Positions 35,759 to 43,615 of a DNA stretch of 64,000 bases are shown here, one piece after another. The position numbers were made by a program, and so were the translations under genes. The stretch comes from an uncultured Brachyspira sp. (GTDB lineage: Bacteria; Spirochaetota; Brachyspiria; Brachyspirales; Brachyspiraceae): positions 62,001 through 126,000 of the forward strand of contig NZ_CALXYQ010000004.1 in assembly GCF_944393015.1 (NCBI RefSeq). Reading direction: 5' to 3'. Positions within the stretch are counted from its first letter, which is position 1. Every line of letters starts with the position of its first letter. The notes beneath the pieces were generated by a model. It was given only the letters and a program-made list of their open reading frames with translations. It was not told where the DNA came from and searched no databases.

Positions 35759-36610
35759 ATGATATATAAGGAATCTCAAATTTATTCTATGATTAATAAT
35801 TTATTCGAGGAAGATTGTATTGAATGTATGAAACGTATACCACATAGTAGTATAGATATGATTTTATGTGATCTGCCATATGGTATAACTCAAAATCAGT
35901 GGGATAGCTATATTCCACTAGATTTACTATGGGAACAATATTTAAGAATTATAAAATCTAATGGTGCTATAGTTCTTACATCACAAGGACTATTTACTGC
36001 TAAATTAATTCTTAGCCAGCCAAAATATTATAAATATAAATGGGTTTGGGAAAAATCTAAACCCACAAATTTTTTAAATGCCAAAAAACAGCCCCTTAGA
36101 AAACATGAAGATGTTTGTATATTCTATAAAAAACAACCTGTGTATCACCCACAAATGAAAAAAGGTGATCCATATGATAAAGGTATTCGAAAAAATCAGT
36201 TAAGTGGAAGTTATGGAGATTTTCAACCTGTTCATGTATCAAGTGATGGAGATCGTTATCCTACTGATATAATCTATGTAAAAACGGCAGAAAGTGAAGG
36301 AGAAGTCCTTCATCCAACACAAAAACCTATAGAATTAGGTAGATATTTCATACGTACATATACAAATCCAGGTGATGTTGTATTGGATAATACTTTTGGC
36401 AGTGGCTCTTTCTTAGTTGCCGCTCTTATGGAAGGACGCAATTTTATTGGAATTGAAAAAAATGAAGATGTTTCATTATTCAAGAAAGATAAAATTAATT
36501 ATATAGATGTTGCCAAAAGACGTTTATTTTTAGCTTGGGAAAGTTTAGATAAGAAAACTAGACAACATATAGCTGTAGCTAACCTCATAGCAGATTTTAA
36601 GAAAAAATAA
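35759..36610 (+). CDS. Site-specific DNA methyltransferase (beta-class, adenine-N6 or cytosine-N4)
   Basis: 283 residues. Catalytic motif IV is DLPYGITQNQWD (D-P-P-Y type, here DLPY) and lies before the SAM-binding motif I, DNTFGSGSFLVAALMEGRNFIGIE; this order defines the beta class. The segment HPTQKPIEL (motif X region) is also typical. It modifies DNA to protect the host from the partner enzyme encoded 12 bases downstream. The ATG at 35759 has only a distant AAGGA; the next in-frame ATG is 10 codons on. Arg codons are often CGT, unlike the AGA-only metQ genes nearby, which is consistent with transfer. Confidence 0.9.
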   Translation: MIYKESQIYSMINNLFEEDCIECMKRIPHSSIDMILCDLPYGITQNQWDSYIPLDLLWEQYLRIIKSNGAIVLTSQGLFTAKLILSQPKYYKYKWVWEKSKPTNFLNAKKQPLRKHEDVCIFYKKQPVYHPQMKKGDPYDKGIRKNQLSGSYGDFQPVHVSSDGDRYPTDIIYVKTAESEGEVLHPTQKPIELGRYFIRTYTNPGDVVLDNTFGSGSFLVAALMEGRNFIGIEKNEDVSLFKKDKINYIDVAKRRLFLAWESLDKKTRQHIAVANLIADFKKK

Positions 36611-36622
36611 GGAGGTATATTC

Positions 36623-39388
36623 ATGGCAACTATAGTTCGTAAAAATGAACGTAGTTGGGCAATTGATCTAATTTCAAAGATTAATATAATTGCTCAAAAA
36701 AATGATCTTATTATTAAAAAAGCTGGAGGTGAAAATACCATTTCTACTAACAATGGAAATAATATGTTTCCCGATGTGTTATTATATGGAAATAATGAAC
36801 AAACAGTCATTCTTCAAGGCTGGGAACTAAAAATGCCAGATGTTTCAATTGATAATGAAACTTTTATTAAAGATGCCCAAAGAAAGGCAATTGCACTAAA
36901 TTTGAATAGTTGTATGATATGGAATTTTAGGTATTCTGTTCTATATATTAAAGAAAAAGATAATTATTTTACAAAGCTCAAACAATGGAATATTACCGAT
37001 TATATTCACACAAGAGAAGATGTTAAAACATATTCTATATATTGGGAACATAAATTGGAAGAAATCATAATAGAAATCAATGAATATTTTGTTTCAGGAA
37101 AATTTCGTAATGCTCCACTTGAACAAATTATATCTGAATCGACTGTTACTACTATTATTCAAAGAAACAAAGAAATCATTGCAGAATATTTGAAAGTAAA
37201 ATCTTTTAGAGATACTGTTATGGAAGCTTATATAGATAATTGGTGGTCTTTCGTTAAAATAGAATATGATAAAGATGAAATAGATAAATATAAAGCTTAT
37301 TCAAAAACTATTATATTGAACTGGGTAAATAGAATAATATTTGCTCATATTATAAAACATAAACAAAATGGAGCTATGATAATTGATAATATTGATTATA
37401 ATAAAAATCCTAAAGAAGTAAACACAATATTTAAAAAAATAACTGATAGATGTGATTTTTATAATGTATTTGCAGATATTAAATACAATCATATATTACC
37501 TGAATTATCATGGCGTGATTTTGTGGAGTTTTCAATTTTCCTTCGTAATAATAGAATAGAACATCTAAATCAAAAAATTTTACAAAATATTTTAGAAAAT
37601 ACTGTTGCTACAAATAAAAAAGCTATAAATGGTCAATATACGACACCTCCTGAACTTGCAAGATTATTAGTTAGATTAACGGTTAGAGATTGGTCTGATA
37701 ATATATTAGACTGTTGTTGTGGTACAGGAACTATTCCAAAAGAAGCAATTCAAATTAAGAAAACTCAAATGAGTATTAAAGAGTCTATTGAAACTGTTTG
37801 GGCTTGTGATAAAAATAATTATCCTTTACAGATTGCTAATATTAGTATGACTGATTCAGACACTATCAATATTGCCAATAGGTTATTTCAACACAATGCA
37901 TTAACACTTAGTGTTAATGAAAAAATTTCAATAATAAATCCAGAAACAGGAAACATAATGTTTTTATCTCTACCAAATTTTGGAACAGTAGTTTCAAATC
38001 TTCCTTTTGTGGCATTTGAAAATATTCCAGATGATGATAAGAAAGAGATTGATAGAATGCTTTTTTCCAAATGTTTAGATGGTTTAGATGGTAGGTCTGA
38101 TTTATATTGCTATATTGCAATTAAAATATCTGATATTATAAAACCTGGAGGAATGTTGGGAATTATTGTTTCCAATTCTTGGCTTGGAACAAATTCCGGT
38201 TTAAAGTTTATTGATGTATTAAAACAAAAATATAATATTCTTCAAGTACACATCAGTGGGAATGGTCGTTGGTTTAATAACATTAAAGTTGTTGCTACTA
38301 TTATAATTTTAGAAAAAAAATGTAATAATAATCAATTAGCAATACCAACTACGTTTTGGCTTTGGAAACAATCTTTAGAACAATTAGCTACAAATATAGA
38401 GTTTGAAAATATTCTTATTAATTCTGCATTATTATCTAAAGAACTTAATAGTAATATATCTAAGCTTTCTCAATACTCACAAAATCAAATTGATGATATT
38501 TTAAATTTGAATATTTCTTATAATGCCTTATTTCATAATATAGATTGGATACTCAATATAAAAGAAAAGACTATTCCAATAAATGAAGCCTATTATGTAT
38601 TTAGAGGAAGTCGTAGAGGTTGCGATGATTTATTTTATCCTAAAAATGGTGAACACAAAATAGAACCACAATATCTAATAAAAGTTCTTATAAATGCAGA
38701 AAATGTAACAGAACTTATTGCGACAGCGGATAGTGATGCTTTTTGCTGCAATATATCATTAGAAGAATTGAAAAAACAAGGACATTATGGGGCATTGGAA
38801 TGGATAAAAAAATTTGAAGAACAAAAAAATAAAGTTGGAAAACCTCTTCCAATAGTACTGAAAAGAAAAGGTATGGAATGGTATGAATTACAAAATAACG
38901 AAATTGCTGAAGTGTGTACTATGATGAATCCAGACAAAAGATTTTTCTTTGCAGAATTTGAAACACCATCTTTTATTAATCAAAGATTAATAGGTTTAAT
39001 ACACAAACCTAATTATCCAGACAAAGAATTAAATCATGCTTTATTAAATTCAATATTGACATTGTTTTATATAGAAGCATCTGGATTTGGTCGCGGACTT
39101 GGTGTTTTGGATATTAATAAGGATAAGATTGCTAAATGTCATATGCTAAACCCCAAATTAGTTTCTAAGGAAAATAGAAATAAAATCATTAAGTTATTTA
39201 ATAATTTAAAATCAAGAAAAATTATGAAATTAATAGATGAACTAAATGATAATATTCGTATTAAATTTGAACTTGCTGTATTAGAAAGTTTTGGTCTCAA
39301 TAATTATTTTGATAAAATTAAAGACTCATTAATTTCTATGCAAAATACTCGTGAATCTGTAAAAAATAATAGTAGAAAAAGTTTATAA
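36623..39388 (+). CDS. Type IIG-like restriction-modification fusion protein
   Basis: 921 residues. N-terminal nuclease-like region: Pro50-Asp51, a strand, then Glu68-Leu-Lys70 (GWELK), fitting the PD-(D/E)xK motif. A helical linker follows (about 150-320). The gamma-class N6-adenine methyltransferase has NGQYTTPPELARLL (motif X), ILDCCCGTGTIPKEA (motif I) and VVSNLPFVAF (motif IV, NPPF type). The C-terminal ~300 residues form a target-recognition domain (YYVFRGSRRG...). Cleavage and methylation in one chain is the IIG layout; the separate upstream methyltransferase would methylate the other strand. AGGAGG precedes the ATG. The last six codons and stop lie inside the metQ-derived repeat, so the C-terminus may be truncated or replaced. 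Confidence 0.85.
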   Translation: MATIVRKNERSWAIDLISKINIIAQKNDLIIKKAGGENTISTNNGNNMFPDVLLYGNNEQTVILQGWELKMPDVSIDNETFIKDAQRKAIALNLNSCMIWNFRYSVLYIKEKDNYFTKLKQWNITDYIHTREDVKTYSIYWEHKLEEIIIEINEYFVSGKFRNAPLEQIISESTVTTIIQRNKEIIAEYLKVKSFRDTVMEAYIDNWWSFVKIEYDKDEIDKYKAYSKTIILNWVNRIIFAHIIKHKQNGAMIIDNIDYNKNPKEVNTIFKKITDRCDFYNVFADIKYNHILPELSWRDFVEFSIFLRNNRIEHLNQKILQNILENTVATNKKAINGQYTTPPELARLLVRLTVRDWSDNILDCCCGTGTIPKEAIQIKKTQMSIKESIETVWACDKNNYPLQIANISMTDSDTINIANRLFQHNALTLSVNEKISIINPETGNIMFLSLPNFGTVVSNLPFVAFENIPDDDKKEIDRMLFSKCLDGLDGRSDLYCYIAIKISDIIKPGGMLGIIVSNSWLGTNSGLKFIDVLKQKYNILQVHISGNGRWFNNIKVVATIIILEKKCNNNQLAIPTTFWLWKQSLEQLATNIEFENILINSALLSKELNSNISKLSQYSQNQIDDILNLNISYNALFHNIDWILNIKEKTIPINEAYYVFRGSRRGCDDLFYPKNGEHKIEPQYLIKVLINAENVTELIATADSDAFCCNISLEELKKQGHYGALEWIKKFEEQKNKVGKPLPIVLKRKGMEWYELQNNEIAEVCTMMNPDKRFFFAEFETPSFINQRLIGLIHKPNYPDKELNHALLNSILTLFYIEASGFGRGLGVLDINKDKIAKCHMLNPKLVSKENRNKIIKLFNNLKSRKIMKLIDELNDNIRIKFELAVLESFGLNNYFDKIKDSLISMQNTRESVKNNSRKSL

Positions 39389-39431
39389 TGAGAATTTCTT
39401 AGGTTCTTATCTTCCTACTTGGAAATAATAA
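39368..39431 (+). repeat. Direct repeat DR-right (duplicated metQ 3' end)
   Basis: Second copy of 35434-35497, 63 of 64 bases identical. It is read in a different frame by the end of the restriction enzyme gene (codons for NSRKSL and the stop). Confidence 0.95.
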
Positions 39432-39457
39432 ATAATTTATAAAAAAAATAAATATTT

Positions 39458-39494
39458 AAAGCTCTATATAATTATTTTTATATAGGGCTTTTTT
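39458..39494 (+). terminator. Intrinsic terminator after the restriction-modification genes
   Basis: GCTCTATATAA / TTATATAGGGC stem (one G-T pair) and a run of T. Confidence 0.8.
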
Positions 39495-39614
39495 ATATGC
39501 ATTATTTTCTGCAATATAAACTTATGAAATATAATTACCGCATTAATCATGTAAAATTATTTTTTGAGTTTTTTAGCTTTATTGGCTATATTATAAATAT
39601 GAAAAGGATGCATT

Positions 39615-39725
39615 ATGTTAAAAAATAAGTCAACAGTCAACAGTCAACAGTCAACAGTCAACAGTCAACAGTCAACAGTCAACAGTCAACAGTCAACACT
39701 TTTAATTTATTATTCTATCATATAA
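39615..39725 (+). other. Short reading frame across a heptamer repeat
   Basis: ATG at 39615 with AAAAGGATG 4 bases upstream runs through the repeat array (STVNSQQ units) and stops at 39723. A second frame, open from the array to a TAG at 39884-39886, ends in the ribosome-binding site of the surface-protein gene. Adding one 7-bp unit, or losing two, would join the ATG to that frame. No known protein is recognised. Confidence 0.4.
39628..39697 (+). repeat. Ten perfect tandem copies of the 7-mer AGTCAAC
   Basis: 70 bp without a mismatch. It sits 198 bases upstream of the Vsp-like gene. Period 7 shifts the reading frame with each gain or loss, as in contingency loci. Confidence 0.97.
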
Positions 39726-39895
39726 TAATACTATTTTCAATAGTAAATAAATTTTTTCAAATATCAAACTACTCAAGCAAAATCAATAATACTGCATTAA
39801 AAAATATAATCAGCTGTATATCAGTTACAGTATCATATATTTCATATAAAAAGAATATAAATAATAATATTTATAATTTTATTTAGGAGAAAAAA

Positions 39896-41065
39896 ATGAA
39901 AAAAATATTTCTACTGTTATTAATTTGTGCGGCTTCGGTTTTCGGATACTATGATTCAGACGATTTTATCGATTTTTTAGTTCATAGTAATCAGTTTAGA
40001 GCTAGACTTAATGCACTAGGATTTAAACTTGAAGCCAGCAGTGTACATGTTACAGCAGGAATTACAAGCCCTACGGCGGGTAAAATATTTGATAATTTAT
40101 ACAGTATGAATTCAGCTGAAACTGCTGCAAAAAATGGTACAGATTTACAAAAATACTTTTTCTATCCAAAAGCTATTGTGGGAGTAGGTTATAAAACTCC
40201 TATTATAGGTGTTGGTGTAGGATATGAATTTGCTTATAGTGATCCTTCATATCAAGTACATACACCAATATTAACAGCAACAGCTCTTAATGACTCTATC
40301 AGAATAAATGTTCCTGTTCATATAGGTGTAGGTTCTAAAGAAAAAAATGGTGAAATGGGAATATCTACTCCTATAGAAATCAGATATTATCTAGGACTTC
40401 CTTTTATGAGTCAGATTCGTTTAAATATAAGATATGGAGAATATAAAAATAATGCTAATGCTAAAAAGCAGTCTTTTGGTCTTGCTGCTAGAATATATTT
40501 CAGAGCTGAAACAGAAGATGTTCTTATAGAGCCTTTCATAAGACTTCAATATGATCAGGCATTAAAAACAAAAGATGAAAATGGAAAAGAATGGGCAGGA
40601 GAAAATTTTGATATAACTGCATTTAATCAAGGAGCAACACCTAGTGCCGGAGGAATTGATAAAAATGGATGGGCAACTAGTGATTTAAACTTACTAATGA
40701 GCTTAGGTTATAAATTAGATGATCCATACAGATTCAGTGTTGCTTTACCTGTAGGATTTACTTCAAGCAGTGAATTTATACATTTATATCTTGAACCTTC
40801 ATTATCATTCAATATGATAGGAGGATCTAGAATATATAAAAGTAATCAGAACAATTCAGATTTAATAAGAGAAAGAAATGAGTTATTCTATACTGTAGGA
40901 TATTGTGTATACGGCGAGATATATTTGAAACCAACAAAATCATTAGAATGGTATACAGAAATACAGACAGGCGGAGCAAGTGTTGTAGGCAGTTTTGCTA
41001 AAGGAAGTGCAAGCGAATTTATATTGAATGCATCTACAGGTATCACTTGGTATTTTAATTTATAA
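39896..41065 (+). CDS. Vsp-type variable surface protein (outer membrane beta-barrel)
   Basis: 389 residues. A signal peptide (to about residue 17, FG before YYD) is followed by DDFIDFLVHSNQFRARLNALGF, the N-terminal pattern of the Brachyspira Vsp surface proteins. The rest is alternating aromatic beta strands ending in Phe-Asn-Leu (WYFNL), as expected of an outer-membrane barrel with a terminal aromatic. Vsp proteins are abundant surface antigens of about 39 kDa. AGGAG precedes the ATG. The heptamer array upstream may control it. The GH16 lipoprotein gene follows 33 bases later. Confidence 0.8.
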   Translation: MKKIFLLLLICAASVFGYYDSDDFIDFLVHSNQFRARLNALGFKLEASSVHVTAGITSPTAGKIFDNLYSMNSAETAAKNGTDLQKYFFYPKAIVGVGYKTPIIGVGVGYEFAYSDPSYQVHTPILTATALNDSIRINVPVHIGVGSKEKNGEMGISTPIEIRYYLGLPFMSQIRLNIRYGEYKNNANAKKQSFGLAARIYFRAETEDVLIEPFIRLQYDQALKTKDENGKEWAGENFDITAFNQGATPSAGGIDKNGWATSDLNLLMSLGYKLDDPYRFSVALPVGFTSSSEFIHLYLEPSLSFNMIGGSRIYKSNQNNSDLIRERNELFYTVGYCVYGEIYLKPTKSLEWYTEIQTGGASVVGSFAKGSASEFILNASTGITWYFNL

Positions 41066-41098
41066 TGTATATTTACTAATATTATAAGGAGTGAGATA

Positions 41099-42028
41099 AT
41101 GAGAAAATTTATAGTTTTTTTATTTGTAATTTGTATATCTATTGCATCTGTAATATCATGTAATAATAAAGGTACTACAGGTCCTACTATACCACCTAGC
41201 AGAACAGAAAAGACTAATGTAGCTTTTAGAGATGACTTTGATGGTACAGAAATAAATAAAGATGTCTGGACATTATGTTATCAGGAATACGGTAAGGACG
41301 GAAATTCTCCTACTTGGAACAGATTCTTTGATAATACAGAAGGCTGGGAAAATGTAAGAGTAGAAGATGGTTATTTGAAATTAAAAGCAAATTATGCTCC
41401 TAATCCTGGAGCCGGCGAAAATAAACAATTTAAAACAGGCGGTGTTTATACTATAGATAGATATGGTCCTGGTACTCGTGTTTCAGTAAAAGCTGCTTTA
41501 GTAGAAGGTAACGGTCAAAAACAATTAGGATCAAAATTCAATATTAAAGGTGCTTTCCCTGCTGTATGGTATTATCCTTTAGGTACTAAAAATCCTTGGC
41601 CTGCTGACGGTGAAATAGATTTAATGGAATGGGTTACTAGTAATCCTGATCAAGCATGGTTAACAATACAGTGTTTAAGAAAAGATGGAAGCTCAAGATC
41701 TGTAACTGCTGATAAACAAGGTGTAAATAAAGGTATAAATATGGCTACTTGGCATACTTACACTTGCGATATAATAAAAGATAAAGTTATATTATACATT
41801 GATGGTACAAAAGCTTTAGAGTTTACTCCAACTAATCCACCAGATCAAAAATGGTATCCATACAATGATGTTTATCAATACTTAATATTGAATGCTTCAT
41901 ATCAGAATGGTTCTTGGGGTCCTGGTCCTGATAAGGCTGACTCATCTAATTATGAAATGTGGGTAGACTGGGTTGAAATAACAGAGATAGATCCTAATAC
42001 TGAACCTACAGCACCAACTTTTAATTAA
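41099..42028 (+). CDS. Glycoside hydrolase family 16 lipoprotein
   Basis: 309 residues with lipobox Cys21 (SVISC). The catalytic GH16 motif ExDxxE is seen in ADGEIDLMEWV. Other family features are FRDDFDGTEINKDVW at the start of the domain and WHTYTCDIIKDKVILYIDG before the last strands. GH16 enzymes cut beta-1,3 or beta-1,4 glucans or galactans. It is surface- or periplasm-anchored, probably co-transcribed with the Vsp-like gene, and may act on mucin or dietary glycans (inference). A bidirectional terminator follows. Confidence 0.9.
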   Translation: MRKFIVFLFVICISIASVISCNNKGTTGPTIPPSRTEKTNVAFRDDFDGTEINKDVWTLCYQEYGKDGNSPTWNRFFDNTEGWENVRVEDGYLKLKANYAPNPGAGENKQFKTGGVYTIDRYGPGTRVSVKAALVEGNGQKQLGSKFNIKGAFPAVWYYPLGTKNPWPADGEIDLMEWVTSNPDQAWLTIQCLRKDGSSRSVTADKQGVNKGINMATWHTYTCDIIKDKVILYIDGTKALEFTPTNPPDQKWYPYNDVYQYLILNASYQNGSWGPGPDKADSSNYEMWVDWVEITEIDPNTEPTAPTFN

Positions 42029-42079
42029 TAGTTATTTAAATAATATGTTATATATTTTAGAATAGTAAATATGCATTAG

Positions 42080-42114
42080 CAGCTGGCAGATATAATATCT
42101 GTCAGCTGTTTTTT
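42080..42114 (+). terminator. Intrinsic terminator between GH16 and MATE genes
   Basis: CAGCTGGCAGAT / ATCTGTCAGCTG stem and six T. It overlaps the last codons of the convergent MATE gene. Confidence 0.85.
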
Positions 42115-43466
42115 AAATGTCTTATTTCTATACTCACCATTATTATTGTAACTATTAAAGCAGCTCCGTCAGCAACAGGACCGGCATACATTACTCCATC
42201 TATACCTAATATTCTAGGAAGTATTATTATAAGAGGAAGTAAAAATATGATTTGTCTTGTCATAGATATAAAAGCCCCTTTGAATGCTTTGCCTAAAGAA
42301 GTAAAGAATGTACCAGTTACAGGCTGGATACCATTTATCACCATTAATGCCATATATATTCTCATGTATTCTTCAGCAAAGTGAAAATACAATTCGCTTC
42401 CGTCACCGAATATTCCTACAATCTGTCTTGGGAATAATTGAAATAAAAGGAAAGCTGTAAAGGCCATTATAGTTGTTATTGTTATAGTAAGCTTATATGT
42501 CTTTATAACTCTGCCGTAATTTTTAGCTCCATAATTAAAACCTATTATAGGCTGACTTCCTTGAGATGTACCTATTATGAAAGCCATTACAAGCATGTTG
42601 ACTTTTGAAATAATGCCTGCTACAGCCAAAGGAATATTTCCTCCATATATGGAATTAGTACCATAATAGCTAAGTACATTATTCATAGTGATTTGAACGG
42701 CCATCATTGCTAATTGATTAAAACCTGATGATGAACCTAAAGAAAATATTTTTACTATGTTTTTAGGATCAACTTTAAAATTATCTCTTTCAAAAGTTAT
42801 ATGCTTGAATCTGAATAAATATCTGAAAACTATAGCAAATGAAATGAACTGTCCTATTATTGTTGCAAGGGCAGCACCTGACATACCCATATCAAATTTA
42901 AATATTAAAATAGGATCTAATATAGTATTCACAATGGCACCTGTAAGAACTGACATCATAGAATATTTAGGGCTTCCGTCTGCTCTTATTATATGGCTCA
43001 TCATTGTAGAAAATATAAAAGGTATAAATCCGAATGCTGTTATATTAGTATATTCTATTGCATAAGGCAGAACCTCTTTTGTGGAACCAAACATTGTCAT
43101 GAAATTTTTATTAAAAAGTTTTACTATCACAGTAAATATAAAACCTAATACAAGTGCAGATACTACGGCATTACCTATAAACGTAGCAGCTCTTTTATTA
43201 TTTCCCTGACCTAATAATATGCTGTACATTGAAGCACTACCGAATCCATGGAATAATGCTATAGACATACAAATTATTGTAAGAGGAAAAGCAACATTAG
43301 TAGCAGCGTTTCCATTGATGCCTATTCCCTGACCTATAAATATTTGATCTACTATATTGTATAAAGAACCTACAAGCATTGATATGATACTTGGAGTAGC
43401 ATATTTAAATAGAAGTTTATAAGGCTTCTCATAATATAAAGGATTAGAAACTACATCATTATTCAT
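42102..43466 (-). CDS. MATE-family multidrug efflux transporter
   Basis: 454 residues, twelve predicted membrane helices in two halves. The N-terminal PSIISMLVGSLYNIVDQIFIGQ is characteristic of MATE proteins, and GTSQGSQPIIGFNYGAKNYGR marks the start of the second half. It pumps cationic drugs out using sodium or protons; the MepA-like subgroup is likely. Substrate unknown. Its 3' end carries a terminator stem used by the convergent GH16 gene. Confidence 0.93.
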   Translation of the reverse strand: MNNDVVSNPLYYEKPYKLLFKYATPSIISMLVGSLYNIVDQIFIGQGIGINGNAATNVAFPLTIICMSIALFHGFGSASMYSILLGQGNNKRAATFIGNAVVSALVLGFIFTVIVKLFNKNFMTMFGSTKEVLPYAIEYTNITAFGFIPFIFSTMMSHIIRADGSPKYSMMSVLTGAIVNTILDPILIFKFDMGMSGAALATIIGQFISFAIVFRYLFRFKHITFERDNFKVDPKNIVKIFSLGSSSGFNQLAMMAVQITMNNVLSYYGTNSIYGGNIPLAVAGIISKVNMLVMAFIIGTSQGSQPIIGFNYGAKNYGRVIKTYKLTITITTIMAFTAFLLFQLFPRQIVGIFGDGSELYFHFAEEYMRIYMALMVINGIQPVTGTFFTSLGKAFKGAFISMTRQIIFLLPLIIILPRILGIDGVMYAGPVADGAALIVTIIMVSIEIRHLKNS

Positions 43467-43615
43467 AAATAAAATCCGTTATATAAAAATAATTCTATTA
43501 AGTATATTATTTTTTTATTGTTTTTTCAATAAGAAAAGATTACTATAATAATAACTTGAATATTAAATAATATACAATATAATAGAGAATCTACTTTTAT
43601 ATTTAAGGTGCATAT

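Noticed and set aside
35434-39431. Direct repeats as an assembly artefact
   Set aside because: The two copies differ by one base and are followed by different terminators and flanks, so a simple misjoin is unlikely, though long reads would settle it.
39628-39697. CRISPR array
   Set aside because: The unit is 7 bp with no spacers and there are no cas genes in the window.
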